Assembly: GCA_963847965.1 (NCBI GenBank)
Contig: CAWKCG010000012.1
Location: forward strand, 62,001 to 126,000
Origin: Palsa-504 sp963847965
GTDB lineage: Bacteria; Actinomycetota; Actinomycetes; Streptosporangiales; Streptosporangiaceae
Length of the DNA: 64,000 nucleotides
Direction of reading: 5' to 3'
Under the pieces are notes generated by a model, which was given only the letters and a program-made list of their open reading frames with translations, ran no database searches and had not been told where the DNA came from. Positions within the stretch are counted from its first letter, which is position 1; each line of letters starts with the position of its first letter. The translations under genes were made by a program, and so were the position numbers. Shown here in pieces: positions 43,039 through 50,959 of the stretch.

Positions 43039-43114
43039 GGCAGAACCATACCCGGTCCGCAGTATTGCGGCATAAGGGCTTGTCAATGGTCGGTTCCCTG
43101 CTATCTTCCGGATC

Positions 43115-43912
43115 GTGGAAATGATCCAGTGCCAGTGGTGCCACGCGCAGAACCAGCCGGGCACCCGAAGCTGCCAGGCCTGCGGCGCACCCCTAGACGA
43201 GCGGGACAGGGTCAGCGACTCCGGCTGGCGTGAGGCGCCGCGGCTGCGCGACATGACCGAGTTCCGGTTCTCCGACAGCACCTGCCAGGTCGAGGGCGAG
43301 CTCGTCCCGGTGGCGGAGGTCAACCTCCACCCGCGGGACGGCCTCTACTTCGAGCATCACGTGCTGCTGTGGAAGGACGAGTCGGTCCCGCTCTCGTCGC
43401 TGAACACCGGCGGCGGGATGAAGCGCAGCGTCGGCGGGATGCCGCACCTCGTGACGGTGGCCAACGGCCCGGGGCGCATCGCGTTCTCCCGCGACGCGCC
43501 GGGCGAGCTCGTCGTCCTGCCGCTGCACCCCGGCATGGAACTGGACGTCCGCGAGCACGCCTTCCTGGTGGCCTCGCACAGCGTCCAGTACTCCTTCGTG
43601 CGGATCAAGGGCCTGGTCAACCTGCTGCACGGCGGCAGCGGCATGTACATGGACCGCTTCGTCACGGCCGGCCAGCCCGGCATTCTCCTGCTGCACGGGA
43701 ACGGGAACGTGCTCGAGCGGACCCTCCAGCCGCGCGAGAAGATCCTGGTCGAGCCGGGCGGGTTCTTGTACAAGGACTCCAGCGTGCAGATGCAGGCCCA
43801 GCAGATGCCGCTCAAGACCGGGCTGATGCGGCACGGCATGTACCTCGCGGAGATGACCGGCCCCGGCCGGGTCGGCATCCAGTCGATGTACGTCCACCAT
43901 CACTCCGAGTGA
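43115..43912 (+). CDS. AIM24-family protein with N-terminal zinc ribbon (1)
   Basis: 265 residues (GTG 43115; ATG 43121 possible). CQWCHAQNQPGTRSCQACG ribbon at residues 5-23, then an AIM24 beta-domain (PF01987) with HHVLLWKDESV, GPGRIAFSRDAPGELVVLPL and a GPGRVGIQSMY end. AIM24 proteins form trimeric beta structures; the mitochondrial namesake influences cristae but the bacterial role is unknown. The next AIM24 gene starts 7 bp on. Confidence 0.85.
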   Translation: MEMIQCQWCHAQNQPGTRSCQACGAPLDERDRVSDSGWREAPRLRDMTEFRFSDSTCQVEGELVPVAEVNLHPRDGLYFEHHVLLWKDESVPLSSLNTGGGMKRSVGGMPHLVTVANGPGRIAFSRDAPGELVVLPLHPGMELDVREHAFLVASHSVQYSFVRIKGLVNLLHGGSGMYMDRFVTAGQPGILLLHGNGNVLERTLQPREKILVEPGGFLYKDSSVQMQAQQMPLKTGLMRHGMYLAEMTGPGRVGIQSMYVHHHSE

Positions 43913-43919
43913 GCCCGGG

Positions 43920-44801
43920 ATGAATACCTACGTATGCCGGTACTGCAGGCAGCCCAGCGACCCGAACTCGCCGACCTGCCCGCTGTGCGGGGCGCCGGTC
44001 GACATCAGGAGTTCGGTCAGCGACTCCGGGTGGGTCGAGCAGCCGCCCATCAAGGACATGGCCAGGCTCCAGTTCGGCCAGTCGCACGTCCAGATCGCCG
44101 GCACCACCGTCCCGGTTGCGGAGTTCAACCTGGCGCCGAACGACTGGATCTACTTCTCCCACCACACGCTGCTGTGGAGCGAGCCCGCCACCAGGCTGGC
44201 CAACATGCCGATGCGCGGCGCGTGGAGCCGCACCATGGCCGGGATGCCGCTGATGATGCTCGAGGCCCGCGGCCCCGGGCACATCGCGCTGTCCGACAAC
44301 CACGCGGGCGAGGTCGTCGCGCTGCCGCTCCAGCGCGGCCAGCAGATGTGGGTGCGCGAGCACCGGTTCCTGACCGCCACCGGGAACATCAGGTACGACT
44401 GGCATCCCACGGACGTCTGGTACCAGACCGGGGACGGCAACGACCGCGAGACCCACTACCCGATGGGCCAGTTCGGCGACGTCTTCGGCGCGCACGAGGG
44501 GCCCGGCCTGCTGCTGCTGCACTCGCCGGGCAACACCTTCATCCGCGACCTGCAGCAGGGCCAGACCCTGCTGGTCCAGCCGAGTTCCCTGCTGTACCGC
44601 GACCTGTCGGTCCGGATGCACCTGCACCTGGAGTACCCGCGGAACATGGGCTTCGCGTTCTGGAACAACCGGTGGAGCTACCGCAGCATCTGGGTCAGGG
44701 TGTTCGGCCCCGGCCGGATCGCGGTGCAGTCGGTCTACTCACCGCCGGAGGACACCGAGATGATCCAGAACCACTCCTACGCGACCAGGCACCACTGGTA
44801 G
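43920..44801 (+). CDS. AIM24-family protein with N-terminal zinc ribbon (2)
   Basis: 293 residues. CRYCRQPSDPNSPTCPLCG ribbon (residues 6-24), then the same SVSDSGW linker as its upstream paralogue and an AIM24 domain (HHTLLWSEPA, GPGHIALSDNHAGEVVALPL, FGPGRIAVQSVY). Paralogous to 43115-43912 and in the same operon. A strong hairpin follows the stop. Confidence 0.85.
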   Translation: MNTYVCRYCRQPSDPNSPTCPLCGAPVDIRSSVSDSGWVEQPPIKDMARLQFGQSHVQIAGTTVPVAEFNLAPNDWIYFSHHTLLWSEPATRLANMPMRGAWSRTMAGMPLMMLEARGPGHIALSDNHAGEVVALPLQRGQQMWVREHRFLTATGNIRYDWHPTDVWYQTGDGNDRETHYPMGQFGDVFGAHEGPGLLLLHSPGNTFIRDLQQGQTLLVQPSSLLYRDLSVRMHLHLEYPRNMGFAFWNNRWSYRSIWVRVFGPGRIAVQSVYSPPEDTEMIQNHSYATRHHW

Positions 44802-44823
44802 GAAAACCCGCCTCACCAAGTAC

Positions 44824-44859
44824 AGAACCGGCCCCGGGCTTGCCCCGAGGGCCGGTTCT
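44824..44859 (+). terminator. Intrinsic terminator after the AIM24 operon
   Basis: AGAACCGGCCC (44824-44834) pairs perfectly with GGGCCGGTTCT (44849-44859), with further CGGG/CCCC pairing inside and a short CTTG-type loop, followed by TCG. It lies 23 bp after the stop at 44801. Confidence 0.7.
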
Positions 44860-44965
44860 TCGCTCCACCGGGGGACCCGGGCGGGGGTAAACCCCACCAT
44901 GAACACGGGTGTTGGCCACGTTCTCCGGCGGGGCGTGGGTCCATAGCGTGAGTCCCGAACGCAGG

Positions 44966-45002
44966 CGAGCGTGCCCGCCGCAACGGGGGCCGGGCACGCT
45001 CG
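44966..45002. promoter_or_regulatory. Perfect 12-bp inverted repeat before ABC exporter operon
   Basis: CGAGCGTGCCCG (44966-44977) and CGGGCACGCTCG (44991-45002) with a 13-nt loop, ending 24 bp before the ATPase start and just ahead of its ribosome-binding site. Could be an operator, a leader hairpin hiding the start, or a second terminator. Confidence 0.5.
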
Positions 45003-45026
45003 GCCATGACTGGAGGAGGACTCCCC

Positions 45027-45788
45027 ATGATCGAGGCACGCGGCCTGGTCAAGCGCTACGGCGCCACGACCGCCGTTGACCACCTCAGCTTCGACGTCCG
45101 CCCCGGCACGGTGACCGGTTTCCTCGGCCCGAACGGCGCTGGCAAATCCACCACGATGCGCATGATCCTCGGCCTGGACCGGCCGGACGACGGGGTGGCC
45201 AGGATCAACGGCCAGGGCTACCACGAGCTGGCCTGGCCGATGCGCGAGGTCGGCGCGCTGCTTGAGGTTTCGGGGTCCAAGGCCTTCCACCCGGGCCGCT
45301 CGGCCCGCGCTCACCTCACCGCGCTGGCCGCGAGCAACGCGATCCCGCGCCGACGGGTCAACGACGTGCTCGAGATCACCGGCCTGGAGCAGGCGGCCGA
45401 CCGGCGCGCGGGCAAGTTCTCCCTGGGCATGGCCCAGCGGCTGGGCATCGCGGCCGCGCTGCTCGGCGACCCCGGGGTGCTGCTGCTCGACGAGCCGGTC
45501 AACGGCCTGGACCCCGAGGGCATCCGCTGGATCCGCACCCTGCTGAAGAACCTGGCCGCGCACGGGCGCACGGTGCTGATCTCGAGCCACCTGATCAGCG
45601 AGATCGCGCAGACCGCCGACCAGCTCATCGTGATCGGCCGGGGCCGGCTGCTCGCCCAGACGACGGTCACCGACCTGTCCGCTACGTCCTCTTCCCTCGA
45701 GGAGGCCTTCTTCGAGCTCACGGACGGAAGCGCTGAGTATTCCGGTAACTTCCCGATGCCTGACTACAAGCTGAGGAGCCTGTCATGA
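45027..45788 (+). CDS. ABC-2 type exporter ATPase
   Basis: 253 residues from ATG 45027 (GGAGGAGG 7 nt upstream). Walker A GPNGAGKST, signature FSLGMAQRLGIAAALL, Walker B LLLDEPVNGLDPEG, H-loop ISSHLISEI. BcrA/DrrA-like single-domain ATPase with a short C-terminus. Overlaps its permease as ATGA. Operon continues into a histidine kinase and response regulator, a common antimicrobial-stress exporter arrangement. Confidence 0.92.
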   Translation: MIEARGLVKRYGATTAVDHLSFDVRPGTVTGFLGPNGAGKSTTMRMILGLDRPDDGVARINGQGYHELAWPMREVGALLEVSGSKAFHPGRSARAHLTALAASNAIPRRRVNDVLEITGLEQAADRRAGKFSLGMAQRLGIAAALLGDPGVLLLDEPVNGLDPEGIRWIRTLLKNLAAHGRTVLISSHLISEIAQTADQLIVIGRGRLLAQTTVTDLSATSSSLEEAFFELTDGSAEYSGNFPMPDYKLRSLS

Positions 45789-46609
45789 CCACCGCGACCC
45801 TGACCCGGGCCGCCGCCGCGAACCAGGCCCGCGGGCGCTACGGCTTCCGGACCGTGGCCCGGATGGAATGGCTGAAGCTGCGCAGCGTCCGCTCCACGTG
45901 GTGGACCCTGCTGGTCTTCGCGGCCGGCCTGATCGGCCTGGCCGTCCTGGTGCTGAGCCACGAGCACTGGGCCTCGATGTCGCCCGCGGACCGGGCCTCC
46001 TTCGACCCGACCAACGACGGCTTCGCCGGGCTGGTGATCGGCCAGCTGGCCATCGGCGTCCTCGGGGTGCTGATCATGACGACCGAGTTCTCCTCGGGCC
46101 TGGTCCGCGCCACGTTCGCCGCCGCCCCGCGCCGCCCGCTCGTGCTGGCCGCGAAGGCGGCCGTGCTCGCAGGCGTGGCGCTGGTGGCGGGGGAGATCCT
46201 GGCCTTCGCCGCCTTCGCCGCCGGGGAGGCGGCGCTGCGGGCCCCGGCCCCGCACGCCGCGCTCGGCCAGCCCGGCGTGCTGCGGGCGGTGCTGCTGGCA
46301 GGCGCCTACCCGGCCCTGATCGGGCTCATCGGCCTCGGCCTGGGCGCCCTCATCCGGCACACGGCGGGCGCGATCAGCGCCGTGGTCGGGGTGCTGTTCG
46401 TGGTGCCGCTGATCCTGCTGCCGCTGGGCACCTCGATCCAGAACTCGGTCGGGAAGTTCCTGCCCATGCTGATCGCGGAGAATTCGATCTCCGCGGCCAA
46501 GGCGCAGGCCGATGCCCTGGCTCCTTGGGCGGGGTTCGCCCTGCTGTGCGCCTACGCGGCGGTGGCGCTGGCCGTGGGAGGCTGGGCGCTGGCCCGCCGG
46601 GATGCGTGA
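45785..46609 (+). CDS. ABC-2 type exporter permease
   Basis: 274 residues, six hydrophobic helices (starting at WWTLLVFAAGLIGLAVLV), cytosolic N-terminus VARMEWLKLRSVRSTWW typical of ABC-2 permeases, and TTEFSSGLVRATFAAAPRR in the first loop. Forms the membrane part for the 45027 ATPase. Confidence 0.88.
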   Translation: MTTATLTRAAAANQARGRYGFRTVARMEWLKLRSVRSTWWTLLVFAAGLIGLAVLVLSHEHWASMSPADRASFDPTNDGFAGLVIGQLAIGVLGVLIMTTEFSSGLVRATFAAAPRRPLVLAAKAAVLAGVALVAGEILAFAAFAAGEAALRAPAPHAALGQPGVLRAVLLAGAYPALIGLIGLGLGALIRHTAGAISAVVGVLFVVPLILLPLGTSIQNSVGKFLPMLIAENSISAAKAQADALAPWAGFALLCAYAAVALAVGGWALARRDA

Positions 46610-46640
46610 CCGGCGACCGTAACCGAGGACAATTAGACCC

Positions 46641-47957
46641 ATGGACGACAGGATCCGGCGGGTGGCGGTCACGGTACTGCGTGTCCCGTTCACCCGCCGG
46701 ACCGTCCGCGAGCTGGCCTACTGCGGCCTCGGCGGGCTGGCGGGAGTGGCCGGGTTCTATATCACCGTCTTCTCGTTCGCGGCCGGCCTGACCATCACCG
46801 CCTCGATTCTCGGCACCGTCATCGGCCTGCTGCTGCTCACCCTGGCGTTGCTGATCAGCAGGCGCCTGGGGGGCCTGCACCGCCGGCTGGCCAGGTGGCT
46901 GCTCGGCTACGAGGTGGCGCCGCCAGCGCGGTTCCAGCCGGGCAAGGGCATCCTCGGCCGCCTGGACCGCAGGCTGCGCGACCGGGTGGCCTGGCGCGCG
47001 GTCGCGTACAGCCTGATCAAGCTGCCGGTCAGTGCCGTGCAGCTGTACTCGCTCGCGCTCGCGGGCTTCGGCCTGGCCGACTGGACCTACCCGGCCGTGT
47101 GGTTGCTGTTCCGCCACCACATGGGAGGGAGTCTGCAGCCGCTGGTAGCCGTGGTACCACTGCCGTTCGGCGGAAATATCCAGGTCTCCAGCTGGGCGGG
47201 CACCTTCCTCGTGGCCCTGGTCGGCGTGGGCTGCGTGATCCTCGCGGCGTGGCTGGCCCGGGGCATCAACGCGGCCGATCGCGCGCTGGTCCGCGGCCTG
47301 CTCGGGCCCAGCAGGCTCAGCGAGCTCCAGCGGACCAGGTCGCTCGCCGTGGAGGACTCCGCCGCGGCGCTGCGGCGGGTCGAGCGGGACCTGCACGACG
47401 GCGCGCAGATGCGGCTCGCCGCCCTGGCCATGAACCTGGGCATGGCGCGGGAGAAGCTGGGCGGCGAGGACGAGGCGCCGGAGGTCGCCACGGTCAGGGA
47501 GCTGCTCGACGCCGCGCAGCGCAACGCGGTGGACGCCCTGGCCGACCTGCGCGACCTGGCCCGCGGCATCCACCCGCCGGCGCTCGACCAGGGCCTGGCC
47601 AGCGCGCTGGCCACCCTGGCCGCGAGCAGCGCGATCCCCACGTCGGTCGCGGCCGACATCAGGCCGCGCCCGGCTCCCGCCATCGAGACCATCGCCTACT
47701 TCTGCGCGGCCGAGCTGATCGCCAACGCGACCAAGCACAGCTACGCCAACGAGATAAAGATCAACATTCAGACCGAACGAGGCGGTGTGCTACGTCTCGA
47801 AGTCGGCGATGACGGCATCGGGGGGGCGGACGCGGCGCGCGGCAGCGGCCTGGCCGGACTGGCGCAGCGGGTGTCCACGGTGGACGGGCGGATCGACGTG
47901 TCCAGCCCGCCCGGCGGCCCGACCCTGGTGGCCGTCGTGCTGCCGCTGAAGGCCTGA
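46641..47957 (+). CDS. Sensor histidine kinase (NarL-type partner)
   Basis: 438 residues. The N-terminal half is a multi-helix putative sensor domain (helices near 30-75 and 120-210). HisKA_3: RRVERDLHDGAQMRLAALAMNLGMA with the phospho-His near 251. HATPase: ELIANATKHSYANEIKI, VGDDGIGGADAARGSGLAGLAQRV. The next gene is its response regulator. Likely controls the ABC exporter. Confidence 0.92.
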   Translation: MDDRIRRVAVTVLRVPFTRRTVRELAYCGLGGLAGVAGFYITVFSFAAGLTITASILGTVIGLLLLTLALLISRRLGGLHRRLARWLLGYEVAPPARFQPGKGILGRLDRRLRDRVAWRAVAYSLIKLPVSAVQLYSLALAGFGLADWTYPAVWLLFRHHMGGSLQPLVAVVPLPFGGNIQVSSWAGTFLVALVGVGCVILAAWLARGINAADRALVRGLLGPSRLSELQRTRSLAVEDSAAALRRVERDLHDGAQMRLAALAMNLGMAREKLGGEDEAPEVATVRELLDAAQRNAVDALADLRDLARGIHPPALDQGLASALATLAASSAIPTSVAADIRPRPAPAIETIAYFCAAELIANATKHSYANEIKINIQTERGGVLRLEVGDDGIGGADAARGSGLAGLAQRVSTVDGRIDVSSPPGGPTLVAVVLPLKA

Positions 47958-47979
47958 GGCGCTACATGAGGGGCTGCTG

Positions 47980-48634
47980 ATGCGCGTCGTGATCGCGGAG
48001 GACGCCGCGCTGCTGCGCGAGGGGCTGATCCGGCTGCTGCAGGACCGTGGTCATACGATCTGCGCGGCGGTGCCCGACGGGGCCGGGCTGCTCGCCGCGG
48101 TGGCCGAGCACCGCCCTGACGCGGCGGTGGTGGACATCCGGATGCCGCCCACGCACACCGACGAGGGGCTGCGCGCGGCGCTGGAGCTGAGGAAGGAGTT
48201 CCCCGGCACCGGCGTGCTGCTGTTCTCGCAGTACATCGAGACGTCGTACACGGCTCAGCTGCTCGAGGGGGGCGCGGCCGGGGTCGGGTACCTGCTCAAG
48301 GACCGGGTGGCCAACGTGGCCGAGTTCGCCGCGGCGCTGGAGCGGGTGGCCGCAGGCGGGACCGCGCTGGACCCGGAGGTGGTTAGCCAGCTGTTCCGGG
48401 CGAGCCCGGCAGCGCGGCGGGCTGGCCTCGCTGACCCCGCGGGAACGCCAGGTGCTCGCGCTGATGGCCGAAGGCCGGTCGAACTCCGGTATCGCCGCGG
48501 GTCTTGTGGTCTCGGGCGGGGCGGTCGAGAAGCACGTGGCCAGCATCTTCAGCAAGCTCGGCCTGCCGCCAGACGACAGCGACAGCAACCGCCGCGTCCT
48601 CGCCGTCCTGCACTACCTGGGGTCCCCGGCCTGA
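47980..48634 (+). pseudogene. LuxR-type response regulator, frameshifted near 48420
   Basis: The receiver is intact (VIAEDAALLREGL, phospho-Asp in VVDIRMPPT, Lys in YLLKDRVANV). The LuxR DNA-binding domain (SLTPRERQVLALMAEGRSNSGIAAGLVVSGGAVEKHVASIFSKLGL in pieces) is one base out of register. Removing one G from GGG at 48419-48421 restores a normal about 217-residue protein. As written, the product would carry 65 residues of missense and no HTH. Error or recent mutation; the intact kinase favours error. Confidence 0.75.
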
Positions 48635-48635
48635 G

Positions 48636-48686
48636 TTGACAACATTGGCTAATTAGATTAGCTTTAAGGCTAACTTAATTAGCCAA
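48636..48686 (+). promoter_or_regulatory. Promoter with nested palindromic operator
   Basis: TTGACA (-35-like, 48636-48641) overlaps an 11-bp perfect inverted repeat TTGGCTAATTA (48645-48655) / TAATTAGCCAA (48676-48686). Inside is TTAGCTTTAAGGCTAA (48658-48673), one mismatch from a perfect 16-bp palindrome. The TTAGC/GCTAA half-site occurs four times. AT-rich, next to AGGAGG and the ATG at 48697. Probably bound by the TetR encoded in the same operon. Confidence 0.75.
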
Positions 48687-48696
48687 GGAGGATGGC

Positions 48697-49533
48697 ATGA
48701 CCGAGTACCTGGACGTAGCGGGCGGGCGGATCGCCTACGAGGTGACGGGGGAGGGGCCGCTGGTCGTGCTCGCGCCCGGCATGGGGGACACCCGCCAGTC
48801 CTTCCGGTTCCTGGCCCCGCCGCTGGTGGCCGCGGGCTACCGCGTGGCCGCCGCGGACCTGCGCGGTCACGGCGAGTCGAGCACCGGCTGGCCGTCCTAC
48901 ACCAGGACCGACACCGCGGCCGACCTGCTCGCGCTGATCAGGCAGGTCGGCGGGCCCGCGGTCATCGCCGGGAATTCCTTCGCCGGCGGTTCGGCCACCA
49001 TCGCGGCGGCCGACGCGCCCGACCTGGTCCGCGCGATCGTCGAGCTCGACCCGTTCACCCTGGTGCCGAAGCTCAGCCTGGGCGCCTTCGCGACCAACCG
49101 CCGGTACCGCCGGGGCGGGCTGCGCCTGCTCGGCACCGCGCTCACCGGCAGCGTGGGCGTGTGGATGAGCTACCTGAACGTCGCCTTCCCCGGCCCCAAG
49201 CCGGCCGACTGGACCGAGGCGACGGCCGTGCTGGCGGCCAACCTGCGCGAGCCGGGCCGGATGGACGCGGCGCGGGCGATGGGCAGGTCGCAGCCGTCCG
49301 ACGCGGCCGCCAAGCTGGGCAGCATCCAGTGCCCGGCGCTGGTGATCATGGGCACCCTCGATCCGGACTGGCCCGACCCGAAGGCCGAAGGGGAGAGGAT
49401 CGTCGCTGGGATGCCGGCCGGCCTGGGCCGCCTGGTGATGGTCGACGGGGCCGGGCACTACCCGCAGACCCAGTTCCCCGACGAGGTGCTGGCCGCCCTG
49501 CTGCCGTTCCTGAAGGAGCACGCGGGTGCCTAG
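48697..49533 (+). CDS. Alpha/beta hydrolase
   Basis: 278 residues, AGGAGG 5 nt before the ATG. Nucleophile elbow GNSFAGGSA (Ser near 93), VLAPGMGDTRQSFR oxyanion region, acid in LGTLDPDWPDP, His in VDGAGHYPQTQFP. Epoxide-hydrolase/haloperoxidase-like fold. Followed with 8-bp overlap by a TetR gene; the pair is likely autoregulated and induced by a toxic ester or related ligand. Confidence 0.88.
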   Translation: MTEYLDVAGGRIAYEVTGEGPLVVLAPGMGDTRQSFRFLAPPLVAAGYRVAAADLRGHGESSTGWPSYTRTDTAADLLALIRQVGGPAVIAGNSFAGGSATIAAADAPDLVRAIVELDPFTLVPKLSLGAFATNRRYRRGGLRLLGTALTGSVGVWMSYLNVAFPGPKPADWTEATAVLAANLREPGRMDAARAMGRSQPSDAAAKLGSIQCPALVIMGTLDPDWPDPKAEGERIVAGMPAGLGRLVMVDGAGHYPQTQFPDEVLAALLPFLKEHAGA

Positions 49534-50089
49534 AGCAGGGCTGACCGGCCACGAGGTGGTGGCGTCGGCGGCCGGGCTGGCCGACGAGATCGGGTTCTCC
49601 GGCGTGTCCATGGGCCTGCTTGCCGAGCGGCTCGGCGTCCGCCCGCCGTCCCTGTACAAGCACGTCGACGGGCTGGCCGATCTGCAGCACCGGGTCGCCG
49701 CGCTGGCCATGGCCGAACTCGCCGAGGTGATCCGCGACGCGGTCCAGGGCCAGGCCGGGCTGGACGCGCTGGCCGCCCTGATGAGCGCGGTCCGCGCCTA
49801 CGTCACCGCGCACCCGGGCCGTTATACGGCCACGATCGGCGCCGAGCCCACCGGCCCGGGCGACCCGCTGGCCGTGGCGGGCAGCCGCGTCATCGGCTCG
49901 ATCACCGCCGTGCTCCGCGGCTACGGGGTGAGCGACGCCGACATGGACCATGCCCTGCGCACCATCCGCAGCACCATGCACGGCTTCGCGATGCTGGAAG
50001 CCTCGCGCGGGTTCCAGTGGGAGGCCGACCCGGACGAGAGCTTCGCCTGGATGATCCGCTTCATCGACCGCGGCCTCAGCCAGTCCTGA
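49526..50089 (+). CDS. TetR-family regulator (WHG/TetR_C_33 type)
   Basis: 187 residues, GTG start overlapping the hydrolase. HTH: VASAAGLADEIGFSGVSMGLLAERLGVRPPSLYKHVDGL. The C-terminal domain has HPGRYTATIGAEPTGPGD and TIRSTMHGFAMLEASRGFQ, typical of the WHG group. Probable ligand of the nested palindrome at 48645-48686. Confidence 0.9.
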   Translation: MPRAGLTGHEVVASAAGLADEIGFSGVSMGLLAERLGVRPPSLYKHVDGLADLQHRVAALAMAELAEVIRDAVQGQAGLDALAALMSAVRAYVTAHPGRYTATIGAEPTGPGDPLAVAGSRVIGSITAVLRGYGVSDADMDHALRTIRSTMHGFAMLEASRGFQWEADPDESFAWMIRFIDRGLSQS

Positions 50090-50105
50090 GCACGCCGCGA
50101 GCGGC

Positions 50106-50264
50106 GACCATGCACCCCAGCGGCTTGCGGCCCGGCTCAGGGAGTGGCAGGCAACGGCCGAGGTCTACGCTGATCCCGCCGAAGCAGACCGGCTGCGCCG
50201 GGCATTGCGCGAGGCAGACGAGGGGAAGGTCACGCCCTGGGCGTACGACGACACCTCGATCTAG
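50106..50264 (+). pseudogene. Antitoxin remnant
   Basis: Frame reading DHAPQRLAARLREWQATAEVYADP, then EADRLRRALREADEGKVTPWAYDDTSI to a TAG. The length and acidic C-terminus resemble the C-terminal half of a Phd/YefM-type antitoxin. No start codon lies in frame after the TetR stop. Immediately precedes a toxin remnant. Confidence 0.4.
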
Positions 50265-50582
50265 GTTCTGTTGCGCGCGAGGACTTGGATCGGATCAAGT
50301 CTTAAGATCGCAAGATCTACGGCGAAATCCAGAACTTCTTGAGGGAACTGGAGAAACGCGCCGATCTCGGCGTCTCGCTGCACGGCGACTGGGAAGGATG
50401 CCGAAGGGCGCATGTCTGCGATGATCGCTACAGGGTCATCTGGAGAGACCTGCCTGAGATTGAGGACTACGCGGGCGCGGAGGGCGACCTGGTTATACCC
50501 GTTCAGGTTTTTGCGGGTTGGGCCCAAAGTGCAGCTAAGCGGAGGCACCATCTACGAGCAGCCCAGTCCGCCAGAATTGTGA
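50265..50582 (+). pseudogene. RelE/ParE-like toxin remnant with multiple lesions
   Basis: Pieces in different frames: REDLDRIKS, a TAA, DRKIYGEIQNFLRELEKRADLG, then HGDWEGCRRAHVCDDRYRVIWRDLPEIEDYAGAEGDLVIPVQV in parts, then after one extra T in a 5-T run (50508-50512) LRVGPKVQLSGGTIYEQP. Together they spell a RelE-superfamily toxin with the YRVIWRD core strand. At least three lesions, so a genuine pseudogene. Confidence 0.5.
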
Positions 50583-50959
50583 AGCAAACTGAGTTTGAAT
50601 CCCCATCCGTCCAGCCAGTCCAAGGCCTAGTTCTGGCCGGTCCCTTGGAAGCCGCGGGCCGCCGACGGTGCGGTAAACCCGCACACCGGCCATACGGCAC
50701 AGCGCCCGCGTGCGGGCGCTTCCGCTAGAGCCAATTTGAATAAATCCCGCAACCGTCCGGCCAGCCCAACGCGCCGCCTCATTATTGAGGCCACCTACAC
50801 GCTCTGACACCTTGGCTGTGCAACCCGGCTCCATCACGTTTCGGCGCCCGCCTGACGGCGGGCGCCGCGATCCCGCCGACTTCTTGCTGTGGCGAAAGGA
50901 GACAATGAGCTGATCTTTAGCAAATGGCCGAGGTTATCACCCCCGGCCGGGCAGAGGGG
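50583..50959. other. Intergenic, 377 bp, with repeats and hairpins
   Basis: No gene seen. Holds an imperfect direct repeat (50607-50626 and 50753-50772, 17 of 20 bases, each preceded by a TTTGAAT about 13-20 bases earlier), a hairpin AGCGCCCG-CGTG-CGGGCGCT (50701-50720) and the larger hairpin at 50842. Confidence 0.5.
50842..50867. terminator. Strong GC hairpin
   Basis: CGGCGCCCGCC / GGCGGGCGCCG, perfect 11-bp stem, loop TGAC. No U-run. Lies downstream of the - strand methyltransferase gene (ends 50960), so may terminate it. Confidence 0.5.

Noticed and set aside
50590..50626. TTTGAATCCCC resembling a tRNA T-loop and 3' end
   Set aside because: No 5-bp T stem, no anticodon arm or acceptor pairing around it.
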